From: Comamonadaceae bacterium
Lineage (GTDB): Bacteria > Pseudomonadota > Gammaproteobacteria > Burkholderiales > Burkholderiaceae_C
Assembly: GCA_947475685.1 (NCBI GenBank)
Contig: CANJNC010000013.1
Coordinates: forward strand, 1-64,000
DNA length: 64,000 nt
Direction: 5' to 3'
Notes under the pieces: model-generated
Seen by the model: only the letters and a program-made list of their open reading frames with translations
Databases searched by the model: none
What the model was told of the DNA's origin: nothing
In this document: in pieces, positions 1 to 8,853 of the stretch
Layout of the letters: every line of letters starts with the position of its first letter
Numbering within the stretch: position 1 is the first letter of the stretch
Position numbers and translations under genes: made by a program

Positions 1-164
1 CCCTGGCTGCGCACGACTTGTGTTCCTGTATTCCCATGTACATGAAAACACATCACTTGCAAGCCGGTGTGGGTCATTACGGGGTATTCAGTGGTCGAAA
101 ATGGGCTGGTCAAATTTACCCTGTGATTCGATCGATCATTCAAAGCACTTATCTCAAAGCCTGA
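1..164 (+). CDS. phaZ: Polyhydroxyalkanoate depolymerase, C-terminal end (5' cut by window edge)
   Basis: An open frame enters from the left edge (first full codon at base 3) and ends at TGA 162-164, giving about 53 residues. The motifs AHDLC and then GVGHYGVFSGRKW...IYPVIRSII match, from family knowledge, the end of intracellular poly(3-hydroxybutyrate) depolymerases of beta- and alphaproteobacteria. In those enzymes the GVGHYGVF stretch carries the catalytic histidine near the C-terminus. The enzyme would mobilise cytoplasmic PHB granules. The nucleophile serine and the rest of the protein lie outside the window. The identification rests on this short tail only, but the match is distinctive. 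Confidence 0.8.
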   Translation, partial: LAAHDLCSCIPMYMKTHHLQAGVGHYGVFSGRKWAGQIYPVIRSIIQSTYLKA

Positions 165-516
165 GCGCAAGTTTCATCGATTTACATTCAACATATCCCA
201 CTCACCTGTGCTGATGAGCGGCTTGGTTTCTTGTCCCTGTGTGGATGTCTCTTTATCAAACACTTTTTTTCGCAACACTTTTTCTCACGCTTGCCGTGAC
301 AATTGATTTGATATTCGGGTTTGTCTCTAGGGTTTACGCCATTTACGCTTGAGCGACTAGTCGTTACATTTGTTGCACATTCATTCAAATGAATGCATTT
401 CAAACACGGATGGATTCCATGTGTGTTTGTGCAGTTTTTCGAAATCCAAGAAAGCTTCAGGCTTATGGATTTTTTGGGTAATTTCAAGAATTGAAGTTAC
501 CGGGTTGTGAATTTCA
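165..516. other. Intergenic region without a supported gene
   Basis: About 350 bases between the depolymerase stop and the first Bug gene. Short open frames exist on both strands, but none has a recognisable motif, codon pattern or ribosome binding site. It presumably holds the promoter of the downstream catabolic operon. I could not pick out a convincing -35/-10 pair or a hairpin terminator. Confidence 0.5.
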
Positions 517-1506
517 ATGAAAATCAATACGAGAGTTCTATTTTATAGCATCCTTTTCTTATGGAACATGGGTGTTTTGTTTTGTAAGCCATCTGAGGCT
601 CAAACATATCCTTCTAAGACCATCAAAATCATCGTGAGCACCGCCGCAGGGGGTGCGCCAGATGTGATTGCAAGACGCATCGCAGACAAACTCAAGAACA
701 TTTTGCACCAAAGCGTCGTGGTGGAGAATAAGCCTGGGGCGACTGGCAACATCTCTGCCGTCATGGTTGCCAATGCCCCTCCTGATGGCTACACATTGCT
801 TTACTACGACAGTCCCATTTGGGCCATCAATCCACATTTGTATCAAAAGCTTCCCTACGATCCATTCAAGGATTTGATGCCTGTGGCTCAAACCCATTTG
901 GCGCCTTTGTTTTTGGTGGTACCAACGGGTTTGCAAATCAATACGGTGGCGCAATTGATCGAGTATGCGCGTAAAAATCCAGGCAAGGTCTCCTATGCAT
1001 CGGCAGGGATTGGTTCATCGCATCACCTCACAGCTGAACAATTTCGCTCATTGGCCAACATCCAAATTGTTCACGTTCCTTATAAAGGAGGTGCTCCAGC
1101 GTCAGTGGCCTTGTCAGCCGGTGAGGTGGAGATGGGATTTTTGAGCTATCCCTTGGCCGTGGCAGGTGTGCAGTCAGGTAAAACCAAAATTTTAGGCATC
1201 GGGACTGCCCAGCGAGCGTCCTCGTTTCCTGACATCCCGTCCATTGCGGAAAGTGGTTTGCCTGGATTTGACATCTACACCACCCTTGGTTTTTTGGCCC
1301 CTGCGGGTACGCCTTCGGATGTGGTCTTTAAATTGAGTGAAGCTATTTCAGTGGCCATCAATGAGCCGGATATAAAAGAGCTTGTCACATCATACGGCAT
1401 CAGTTTGGCTCCGAAAATCACATCCGCACAGTTTGGTGTAGTGATGAGAGCGGAGTACGAGAAGTTTGGCCAGATTGTGAAATCTTCTGGCGCAAGAATG
1501 GATTGA
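517..1506 (+). CDS. Bug-family (TctC) tripartite tricarboxylate transporter receptor 1
   Basis: 329-residue periplasmic substrate-binding protein. The signal peptide (about residues 1-28) ends near PSEAQ, followed by the family start TYPSKTIKIIVSTAAGG. The GGAPDVIARRIADKL helix, the VVVENKPGATGN strand, PDGYTLLY and the VPYKGGAPA loop are all present; these form the two-lobed Bug fold that binds carboxylated or aromatic ligands. It is the first gene of the catabolic run and lies 28 bases before a UbiD decarboxylase, so its ligand is probably the substrate of that pathway. No TctA/TctB membrane genes are near. Family assignment is firm; the ligand is unknown. Confidence 0.92.
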   Translation: MKINTRVLFYSILFLWNMGVLFCKPSEAQTYPSKTIKIIVSTAAGGAPDVIARRIADKLKNILHQSVVVENKPGATGNISAVMVANAPPDGYTLLYYDSPIWAINPHLYQKLPYDPFKDLMPVAQTHLAPLFLVVPTGLQINTVAQLIEYARKNPGKVSYASAGIGSSHHLTAEQFRSLANIQIVHVPYKGGAPASVALSAGEVEMGFLSYPLAVAGVQSGKTKILGIGTAQRASSFPDIPSIAESGLPGFDIYTTLGFLAPAGTPSDVVFKLSEAISVAINEPDIKELVTSYGISLAPKITSAQFGVVMRAEYEKFGQIVKSSGARMD

Positions 1507-1534
1507 GGATTGATTTTTTTATTAAAGATATTGA

Positions 1535-3010
1535 ATGACCATGGACTATAAATACGATGATCTCAGGCAGTGGATTGACATCGTCCAAGAAATGGGTGAG
1601 TTGGCTCACCCCATAGGCGCTGATTGGAATTTAGAAATAGGTGCTGTCTCAGAGGTCGATTACAAAAAGCGCGGTCCTGCACTTTTGTTCGATGAAATCA
1701 AAGGGTACCCCAAAGGCTTTAGGGTGTTGACCTCTTCGACCAACAGCGCCAAGCGCTTGGGCCTCACCCTCAGAATGGGCATCGAGCACACCGATGCAAG
1801 TTTGGTGTCGGATTTGAGGGGTTTGCCCAATCGATGGACCCAAGAGGCTAAGAATTTTGATCCAATCTATGTAGAGACCTCGGCTGTTTTTGAAAACGTG
1901 ATGGAGGGCGAAGAGGTTGACTTGCTGAAGTTTCCAACTCCCTTTTGGCATGAAATGGATGGTGGGCGCTACATTGGAACTGGCGTGTCTGTGGCCACTG
2001 TAGACCCTGAGGAGAATTGGGTCAACCTTGGCGCTTACCGGTCCATGTTGATTGATAAGAACCATGTCGCTGTGGCTGCAGTGTCGGGCAAGCACGGTTA
2101 CATGCACATTCAAAAATGGATGGCCAAAGAGGGGCGTGCTCCCGTGGTGATCCACATTGGGATGGACCCCTTGTTCATGGTCATCAGTGGGGTAGAGGTG
2201 CCCAATGGCGTGAGCGAGTTGAACTACATTGGCGCCATTCGCGGTGAGCCCGTCAAGGTGATCAAAAGCACGGTCACCGGGTTGCCCATCATCGCGAGCG
2301 CTGAAATCGTCTTGGAGGGGTGGTTGATTGAAGGCGAAAAAACCGACGAGGGTCCATTTGGGGAGTGGCCAGGGTACTACGTGAGCGGAGTCTCTAGGGA
2401 GCCGCTTTTAAAAGTTGAGCGCGTGCTCTATAGGAACAACCCCATCATGCTGGGGTGCCCGCCTGCGAAACCTCCTCATGACTACTCCTATATGCGCACG
2501 ATTTTAAAGTCGGCGATGATTTTTGATGCACTGGTGGCCGCAGGCATTCCGGAGATCAAGGGCGTGTATGCGCCTGAATGTGGAGGCGGACGCATGCTGG
2601 TGGTGGTGTCAATCAAACAGCGTTACCCAGGTCATGCAAGACAAGCGGGCTTCATTGCTTCTCAACTTCCTGCCGCAGCTTACATGGGCAAGTACACCAT
2701 CGTGGTCGACGAAGACATTGATGTGACCAACTTGGAGGAGGTGATTTGGGCGGTGTGCACCCGCACCGATCCAGATACCAGCATCGATTTCATTCGACGT
2801 GCTTGGGCCAGCAAAGCCGAACCCATGCTCAGAAAGGGAGACCCCACCTTCAACTCAAGGGCGGTGATCGATGCGTGTCGGCCGTTTGAGTGGATCGCTG
2901 AGTTTCCCAAGGTCGCGCAAGCCGATCCCGAGTATTTGAAAGCGATCGAGAAGAAATGGGCGCATTTATTTGCGCCTGAACTCAACAAAGATGAAGGGGC
3001 TGTGAAATGA
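1535..3010 (+). CDS. UbiD-family (de)carboxylase 1
   Basis: 491 residues, the usual UbiD length. UbiD enzymes use prenylated FMN and a divalent metal to decarboxylate, reversibly, aromatic or alpha,beta-unsaturated acids. The expected active-site set is visible: N164 and R169 in NLGAYR, then E272 and E277 in EGPFGE, matching the N..R...E....E pattern of fungal Fdc1. PPAKPPHDYSY, later in the chain, is unlike the other two UbiD proteins in this window, so this one belongs to a separate subfamily. Start ATG 1535 or the in-frame ATG two codons later. It overlaps the next gene by ATGA, so the two are translationally coupled. The substrate is not known. Confidence 0.9.
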   Translation: MTMDYKYDDLRQWIDIVQEMGELAHPIGADWNLEIGAVSEVDYKKRGPALLFDEIKGYPKGFRVLTSSTNSAKRLGLTLRMGIEHTDASLVSDLRGLPNRWTQEAKNFDPIYVETSAVFENVMEGEEVDLLKFPTPFWHEMDGGRYIGTGVSVATVDPEENWVNLGAYRSMLIDKNHVAVAAVSGKHGYMHIQKWMAKEGRAPVVIHIGMDPLFMVISGVEVPNGVSELNYIGAIRGEPVKVIKSTVTGLPIIASAEIVLEGWLIEGEKTDEGPFGEWPGYYVSGVSREPLLKVERVLYRNNPIMLGCPPAKPPHDYSYMRTILKSAMIFDALVAAGIPEIKGVYAPECGGGRMLVVVSIKQRYPGHARQAGFIASQLPAAAYMGKYTIVVDEDIDVTNLEEVIWAVCTRTDPDTSIDFIRRAWASKAEPMLRKGDPTFNSRAVIDACRPFEWIAEFPKVAQADPEYLKAIEKKWAHLFAPELNKDEGAVK

Positions 3011-3972
3011 TCCATCGATGCAATCGTCTGTTGCTCGGACTGCTCTTTTGGGTGCTGAGCGCTGTGGCCTTTTCGGCGGATTTTCCCAGTCGGCCAGTTC
3101 GCATTGTGGTGCCCTTTACGGCGGGCGGGACCTTGGATGTGACGGCCCGTGTCATTGCTGCCAAACTCCATGACCTATGGGGACAATCGGTGGTGGTTGA
3201 TAACCGTGTGGGTGGCAATGGCGCCATTGGTGCAGACAATGTGGTGAGAAGTCCTGCAGATGGGCACACACTTTTGTACAACGGCTCATTGATCGTGGTG
3301 ACCCAACAGTTGCAAAAAACGACCTTTGACATAGCCAAGGATTTGCTGCCTGTGGTGCAGCCCGTGGTGTATTGGCACGTGTTGAGTGTAAGCGCCAAGT
3401 TGCCTGTAAACAGCTTTGCAGAGTTGGTGGAACTTGCAAAAAAACAACCGGGAAAATTGAATTACGGCAGTGGCGGACTGGGCTCGAGCTTGCACCTTTA
3501 TATGGAAAGACTCAAGAGCAATTTGAAAATCGACATTGCACATATTCCTTACAAGGGGAGCGCTCCTGCCACCCAAGCTTTATTGGCCGGTGAGGTCGAT
3601 ATTGTGTTTGACACGACCTCCGCCATGCTGCCCTTGATCAAAGCGGGCAAAGTCAAGCCCTTGGTGGTGACAGGAGAGAAGAGATTGGAGGTTTTAAGTA
3701 CGGTGCCGACTTTGAGCAGTTTCATCCCAGGCATGGCCGAGGAGCCTGGATGGCATGGTATCTTTGCGCCGGCTGGAACACCCAAGGCCGTGATTGACAA
3801 GATTGCCACAGACGTGAGGAGCGCCGTGTTGTCTGCCGAGTTGTCGAGCAAATTTAAAGACATGGAGTTTTTGCCCTCTGGTCTTTCAAATGAAGCATTT
3901 GCTGATGTTGTCAAAAAAGACTTTGACAAGTGGAGCAAGTTGATTCGTGAAAACAATATTCGCGGTGAGTAG
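3007..3972 (+). CDS. Bug-family (TctC) receptor 2
   Basis: 321 residues. The signal peptide is about residues 1-23 (hydrophobic LLLGLLFWVLSAVAFSA), then DFPSRPVRIVVPFTAGG. The Bug signatures GGTLDVTARVIAAKL, VVVDNRVGG and IPYKGSAPATQALL are present. The ATG lies inside the stop of the upstream UbiD gene (ATGA), preceded by GAAGGGG as ribosome binding site, so decarboxylase and receptor are made together. This coupling suggests that the bound ligand is the UbiD substrate or product. A receptor role is firm; the ligand is unknown. Confidence 0.92.
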   Translation: MIHRCNRLLLGLLFWVLSAVAFSADFPSRPVRIVVPFTAGGTLDVTARVIAAKLHDLWGQSVVVDNRVGGNGAIGADNVVRSPADGHTLLYNGSLIVVTQQLQKTTFDIAKDLLPVVQPVVYWHVLSVSAKLPVNSFAELVELAKKQPGKLNYGSGGLGSSLHLYMERLKSNLKIDIAHIPYKGSAPATQALLAGEVDIVFDTTSAMLPLIKAGKVKPLVVTGEKRLEVLSTVPTLSSFIPGMAEEPGWHGIFAPAGTPKAVIDKIATDVRSAVLSAELSSKFKDMEFLPSGLSNEAFADVVKKDFDKWSKLIRENNIRGE

Positions 3973-4008
3973 CCCCCTTTTTTTAACCTTTGATCAATAG
4001 AGAATCAC

Positions 4009-5073
4009 ATGACCGATGATTATGTAACACACGCCAGAGAGCACATGTTGGCTCGCTACACCATCAATGGCGTCAATGCGAGTGACTTCAAAGACGTGAC
4101 CCATTCCATTGATGATTGGGCGCATTGGTGTGAGGCATGGTCCAAGCGTGCGCTGGTGCACGAGTTGATGGGCAAAGAAGCCTTGGCAAAGGGTCAATTC
4201 ATCTCAGCCGCTGAGCATCTCACGCGGGCAGCCGTGACCTATCATTTTGGTAAATACTTGTTTGTGAACGACATGGCTCAACACAAAGTGGCCCATCAAA
4301 AGGCGGTTGAATGCCACACCTTGGCCTTGCCCCATATGAATCCACCGGGAAATAGAGTGTCTATTCCTTATGAAAACACCCATTTGGTGGGGATCTTAAG
4401 AAGACCCCAAAATGCATCTGGACCCAGTCCGGTGGTCATCATGACCATGGGGCTGGACTCTACAAAGGAGGAGTTGATTTTATTTGAACAGTATTTCTTG
4501 GACCGAGGCATGGCGACTTTGGCGGTGGACGGTCCTGGACAAGGAGAGGCGGAGTACGATTTGCCCATTCGATATGATTATGAAAACGTTGTGGGTCCAG
4601 TGATCGACTGGATAGAGCAAAACAAAGACTTGGATGCCAAGAGAATTGGTCTTTGGGGCATCAGCTTGGGGGGCTATTACGGACCCAGGACCGTGGCTTT
4701 TGAGAAAAGAGTAAAAGCTTGCATCTCCAACTGTGGACCCTACCACTGGGGCAAACTGTGGGACAAGTTGCCAGAGCTTACCAAAAAAGCGTTCACGGCC
4801 CGAAGCCACTCCAAAACAGATCAAGAGGCCAAAGAGAAGGCCAATTTATTGAGCTTAGAGGGCATCACGCACCAAATCACTTGCCCGATCTACATTGTCG
4901 CGGGTGGCTTGGATCGCTTGTGCCCTCCAGAAGACGCCAAGAAACTCGCCTCCGAGGTGAGCGGCCCCGTGGAGCTCGTGGTCATTGAAGATGGCAACCA
5001 CGTGGCGCACAACAGAGGGTACCGCTACAGGCCACAATCTGCCGATTGGATGGCTGAGCAACTCGGTGTTTGA
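4009..5073 (+). CDS. Alpha/beta hydrolase resembling 2,6-dihydroxypseudooxynicotine hydrolase
   Basis: 354 residues: a helical N-terminal region (about 1-115) followed by an alpha/beta-hydrolase core. The nucleophile is S219 in GISLGG, the acid D302 in GGLDRLCP, and the base H331 in EDGNHVAH. Length, architecture and triad spacing resemble, from memory, the C-C bond hydrolase of nicotine catabolism in Arthrobacter (triad S217, D300, H329) and the FrsA/DUF1100-like group. That enzyme cleaves a ring-hydroxylated pyridyl ketone. Here it lies between a UbiD/Bug pair and a molybdenum hydroxylase, a context that also fits cleavage of a hydroxylated ring product. There is no signal peptide, so it is cytoplasmic. 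The exact substrate is inference. Confidence 0.8.
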   Translation: MTDDYVTHAREHMLARYTINGVNASDFKDVTHSIDDWAHWCEAWSKRALVHELMGKEALAKGQFISAAEHLTRAAVTYHFGKYLFVNDMAQHKVAHQKAVECHTLALPHMNPPGNRVSIPYENTHLVGILRRPQNASGPSPVVIMTMGLDSTKEELILFEQYFLDRGMATLAVDGPGQGEAEYDLPIRYDYENVVGPVIDWIEQNKDLDAKRIGLWGISLGGYYGPRTVAFEKRVKACISNCGPYHWGKLWDKLPELTKKAFTARSHSKTDQEAKEKANLLSLEGITHQITCPIYIVAGGLDRLCPPEDAKKLASEVSGPVELVVIEDGNHVAHNRGYRYRPQSADWMAEQLGV

Positions 5074-5094
5074 TGCCAATCGAGTCTTGAGCTT

Positions 5095-7437
5095 ATGAAA
5101 AATGCGAGTTCTGTTGCACGCGTAGAGGACGAATTGCTCTTAAAAGGGCAAGGGCGTTTTGTGGACGATATTGAGCTGCCTGGCATGCTGCATGCGTGCT
5201 TTGTCAGAAGTGCTGTGGCACATGCAAAAATCGTCTCCATTCAAAAGGACGACGCCTTGTCTTTGCCTGGTGTGCATGCGATTTACCAGCACAAAGACTT
5301 GTGTTCGGTGATCAAGAAAGAGCGCATCCCCCAAGCGATTCAATCGGCCATGATCAAATTCGATGTGGATCCCTTTTGGTTGGCAAAGGAGGAGGTCTGT
5401 TATGTGGGCGAGCCTGTGGTGGTGGTCTTGGCCGATTCGCGTCGAGCGGCAGAAGATGCGGCGGAGTTGGTCTACATTGAGTACGACAGTTTGCCAGTGG
5501 TGGTGGACCCCAGACGAGGACTTCAAGCGAATTCTCCCCAAGCACGTTTGGACTGTGAGAGCAATTTGGTTGCGCAAACGCGTGTCAATTACGGTGAAGT
5601 TGAACACGCGTTTGATCACGCGCCGCATCAAATTTCGCAGCTCTTCACCCTCAACAAAGGCGGTGGACACTCCATTGAGCCAAGAGGTGTTGTGGCGGTT
5701 TTTGATCGATTTGAAAAAAAATTGAAAGTCTGGGACAGCACCCAAATGCCGCACCGTGCTCGAGACTTGTTGGTGCAGTCCTTGGCCTTGGGCGAGCATC
5801 AGGTGAGGGTGATTGCGCCCGATGTGGGTGGGGGTTTTGGTCCCAAGGCGGTGATCCATCCAGAAGAAATCGTGATTCCCGCTCTAGCCATGTTGTGTGG
5901 TCATCCAGTGAAATGGATCGAGGACCGATTGGAGTCCTTTAGTGCAACCGTCTTGGAGCGTTTGCAGTACTGGGACATGCACGTGGCCTTTGACCATGAG
6001 GGACGCCTCTTAGGGATCAAAGGTCATTTGTACCATGACCACGGTGCGTGTACACCCTATGGCGTGGCACTGCCTTACAACGCGGTGACCAACTTGGTGG
6101 GGCCCTATGTCTTGCCGGCCTTGGATATTGAAATTTCTTTGTGCTTGACCAATATGGTCCCTGCAACGCCCACTCGGGGTGCGGGCAGGCCTCAAGGCAC
6201 ATTTGTGATGGAGAGATTTTTAGACAAAATTGCCTGTGCCTTGAATTTGGACCGTGCGGAGGTGAGAAGAAGAAACTTGATCCAAGCATCGGCCATGCCT
6301 TACACCGTTCCCATTTTGCAAAGAGATGGCTCGCCCATGTGCTACGACACGGGGGATTATCTGGAGTCGCAAAAAAGGGCCCTTGAGGCCTTTGATTGGG
6401 TGGGATTCAAAGAGAAACAACGCTGCGCGCGCGATTTGGGCAAGTACATCGGTCTGGGTTTGGCCAATTATGTGGAGGCCACAGGACGAGGGCCTTTTGA
6501 GAGCGGCAGCGTTCGCATTGGCCCTTCTGGGCAAATCGTGGTGACCACTGGAGCGACTGCTCAAGGGCAAGGTGTGAAGACCATGCTCTCTCAAATTGTG
6601 GCTGAGCAACTGGGTGTGCAAGCCCATGAGATTGAAGTTCAAGATGGGGACACCGATGCGAGCGCTTTGGGTTTTGGAGCTTTCGCTTCTAGGCAAGCGG
6701 TGACAGCGGGCAATGCGGTATTTCTGGCGGCTGGCTTGGTGGCAGAAAAAATCAAATGGGCCGCCAGCGAGTTTTTAGAAGTATCCAAAGATGACTTGGT
6801 GCTTGAGCAGGGCTTTGTCAAGATCAAGGGGGCTGCAGAGATCAACATGTCCTTTGCTCAAATCGCCAGGAAGCTTGCCGGTGTGCCAGGTTTTGCGTTG
6901 CCAAAGGGCTTAAAGCCCGGTTTGGCCGAGTTTGTGGACTTTGAGCCTGCGGGACTTACCTACACCAACGGCACGCATTTGGCCGAGGTTGAAGTGGATG
7001 TGCAAACGGGTGGCGTCGTGATCAATCGGTATTTGGTGATGCACGACTGTGGCCGCATCATCAACCAAATGATGGTGGATGGACAGGTGTACGGTGGCGT
7101 GGTTCATGGGATTGGTGCGACGCTTTTTGAGTGGATGCGCTATGACGAAGAGGGCCAGCCTTTGACGGCCACATATGCCGATTACTTGTTGCCCACCGCA
7201 GATGTGGTGCCCAGAATTGAAATCATGCACATGGAGTCCCCAACGCCCCTGAACCCCATGGGTGTCAAAGGTGCGGCAGAGAGTGGCACGATTGGAGCAC
7301 CCTCAGCGATCGTATCGGCCATTGACGATGCCTTGTCCCCCTTTAAGCTTGAGTTGTGTGACTTGCCCATCACCCCAGCCAAATTACAAGCCATGATCTC
7401 CCGTGCCCAAGAGCGAGATCACAGTCATGGTGGTTGA
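5095..7437 (+). CDS. Xanthine-dehydrogenase-family molybdopterin-binding (large) subunit, set 1
   Basis: 780 residues, standard for the large subunit of three-subunit molybdenum hydroxylases. It binds Mo-molybdopterin cytosine dinucleotide and hydroxylates the substrate with water. The N-terminal hammerhead domain begins at RVEDELLLKGQGRFVDDI. GGGFGPKA, TRGAGRPQG, GQGVKTMLSQIVAEQLG and the C-terminal GAAESGTIGAPSA (catalytic glutamate) follow. TRGAGR resembles the form II (AYRGAGR) motif; the AYxCSFR loop of true CO dehydrogenase is absent, so this is a hydroxylase, not a CO oxidiser. The FAD and 2Fe-2S subunits follow directly. The substrate is probably an N-heteroaromatic or related ring compound (inference from context). 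Confidence 0.92.
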   Translation: MKNASSVARVEDELLLKGQGRFVDDIELPGMLHACFVRSAVAHAKIVSIQKDDALSLPGVHAIYQHKDLCSVIKKERIPQAIQSAMIKFDVDPFWLAKEEVCYVGEPVVVVLADSRRAAEDAAELVYIEYDSLPVVVDPRRGLQANSPQARLDCESNLVAQTRVNYGEVEHAFDHAPHQISQLFTLNKGGGHSIEPRGVVAVFDRFEKKLKVWDSTQMPHRARDLLVQSLALGEHQVRVIAPDVGGGFGPKAVIHPEEIVIPALAMLCGHPVKWIEDRLESFSATVLERLQYWDMHVAFDHEGRLLGIKGHLYHDHGACTPYGVALPYNAVTNLVGPYVLPALDIEISLCLTNMVPATPTRGAGRPQGTFVMERFLDKIACALNLDRAEVRRRNLIQASAMPYTVPILQRDGSPMCYDTGDYLESQKRALEAFDWVGFKEKQRCARDLGKYIGLGLANYVEATGRGPFESGSVRIGPSGQIVVTTGATAQGQGVKTMLSQIVAEQLGVQAHEIEVQDGDTDASALGFGAFASRQAVTAGNAVFLAAGLVAEKIKWAASEFLEVSKDDLVLEQGFVKIKGAAEINMSFAQIARKLAGVPGFALPKGLKPGLAEFVDFEPAGLTYTNGTHLAEVEVDVQTGGVVINRYLVMHDCGRIINQMMVDGQVYGGVVHGIGATLFEWMRYDEEGQPLTATYADYLLPTADVVPRIEIMHMESPTPLNPMGVKGAAESGTIGAPSAIVSAIDDALSPFKLELCDLPITPAKLQAMISRAQERDHSHGG

Positions 7438-7464
7438 GCCAACCAACGAATCAAAGAGAACACA

Positions 7465-8340
7465 TTGAAAGCTGCTCATTTTGACTACCATGCGCCTCGC
7501 ACGCTCGTCGAGGCTTTGGACTTGTTGTCCACGCTTGAGAATGCCAGAGTGCTCGCTGGCGGTCAATCCTTGATGCCCATGCTGAATTTAAGGTTGGGTG
7601 GCTTTGATCACTTGATTGATTTAGGCCACGTTGCTGAATTGAGTGTCATCGAAAAAGTGTCTGGGGCCTACAAAATTGGTGCCATGGTCAGGCAAAGAGA
7701 AATTGAAAAATTTGAGGGTTTTGAAAAGAACGTGCCTCTTTTGTACCAAGCCATTCGGTATGTGGGGCACCAACAAACGAGAAACCGAGGCACCATTGGT
7801 GGAAGCATTTGTCATTTGGACCCCTCTGCCGAGCTGCCTTTGGTGGCGTTGACGATGGATGCCAGGCTAGAGGTGGCAAGCACCAGGGGCATGCGTCAAA
7901 TTGAATTCAAGGATTTCTTCTCCAGTTTGTTAAGTTCAGTGTTAAGCCCTGATGAAATTTTGACCCGCATTTACATGCCTGTCTCTCATGAGAGTGACTG
8001 TTGTGTATTTTTAGAGTTTTCAAGAAGACCTGCAGATTTTGCGATAGCTTCAGTTGCGGTTGTGCTGCGACTTGATGAACAAGAAAAAATACAACACTTG
8101 AAAATCGGTATCGGTGGCTTGGGTCCAAGTGCAGTTCGTTTGTATGAGTTTGAACAAAAATTCAAAGGTCAATTCTGGTCTGAGACCATGCTAAGCGAGC
8201 TGCAGTCGCACATCAAAACATTGCCCGGTGAGGGCGACTTGGACAACACGCCCGAGTACCGCAACACCTTGGCGCAAGTGTTGGTCAAACGCGCATTGAC
8301 AAAGGCTTTTCAAATGAACAAGAATCCCCTTCATGGCTAA
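7465..8340 (+). CDS. FAD-binding (medium) subunit of molybdenum hydroxylase, set 1
   Basis: 291 residues, CoxM-type. The FAD-binding motifs are LAGGQSLMPMLNLRL (about 31-45) and TRNRGTIGGSICHLDP (about 108-123). The subunit passes electrons from the Fe-S subunit to an acceptor. The start is TTG at 7465, weakly preceded by AAAGAGA; the protein begins with the typical MKAAHFDYHAP. The 3' end overlaps the 2Fe-2S subunit by 8 bases, which points to coupled translation. Confidence 0.92.
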   Translation: MKAAHFDYHAPRTLVEALDLLSTLENARVLAGGQSLMPMLNLRLGGFDHLIDLGHVAELSVIEKVSGAYKIGAMVRQREIEKFEGFEKNVPLLYQAIRYVGHQQTRNRGTIGGSICHLDPSAELPLVALTMDARLEVASTRGMRQIEFKDFFSSLLSSVLSPDEILTRIYMPVSHESDCCVFLEFSRRPADFAIASVAVVLRLDEQEKIQHLKIGIGGLGPSAVRLYEFEQKFKGQFWSETMLSELQSHIKTLPGEGDLDNTPEYRNTLAQVLVKRALTKAFQMNKNPLHG

Positions 8341-8818
8341 ACATCAAATCGAACTAAGGGTCAACGAAAATACCTATTCAAGAACAGTCGATAGCGCCTT
8401 GAATTTGGTGGATTTTTTGAGAAATGAACTCGGCTTAAAAGGCACGCACATTGGTTGCGAGCATGGTGTGTGCGGTGCATGCACGGTGTTGGTGGATCAA
8501 AAGACGGTGCGGGCTTGTTTGATGCTGGCCGTTCAAGCCCAAGGCATGCATGTCCAAACCATAGAGTCCATTGCCAACGCAGATGGATCTTTGTCAGAGA
8601 TTCAGCTCAAGATGAAAGAACACCATGGTTTGCAGTGTGGGTTTTGCACGCCTGGGGTTGTGATGACCATCAAGGAGTTGATGGCCGAGAACAAGGGGCT
8701 TGCGTTGAGTGAGGCGCAAGTCAGAACCGCATTGTCTGGAAACTTGTGCCGATGCACGGGGTATCAAGGCATGGTCGATGCGGCCTTGGATTTGATCAAT
8801 CCCTCTTTAGCTCAATGA
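8333..8818 (+). CDS. 2Fe-2S (small) subunit of molybdenum hydroxylase, set 1
   Basis: 161 residues, the usual length. The plant-type 2Fe-2S cluster ligands are C42, C47, C50 and C62 (GCEHGVCGACTV). The C-terminal cluster ligands are C101, C104, C138 and C140 (CGFCTPG and CRCTGYQG). All eight cysteines are present, so the electron path is complete. It is the third gene of the large-medium-small order; it overlaps the FAD gene by 8 bases, and its stop overlaps an ATG at 8815 in the next gene's frame. Confidence 0.93.
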   Translation: MAKHQIELRVNENTYSRTVDSALNLVDFLRNELGLKGTHIGCEHGVCGACTVLVDQKTVRACLMLAVQAQGMHVQTIESIANADGSLSEIQLKMKEHHGLQCGFCTPGVVMTIKELMAENKGLALSEAQVRTALSGNLCRCTGYQGMVDAALDLINPSLAQ

Positions 8819-8853
8819 GCACAGACGAACCTTTAAAGAAAGCACGCCCCTTC

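Noticed and set aside
188-487. 99-residue minus-strand open frame in the first intergenic gap
   Set aside because: Cysteine/lysine-rich with no ribosome binding site, no family motif and no codon pattern of the neighbouring genes.
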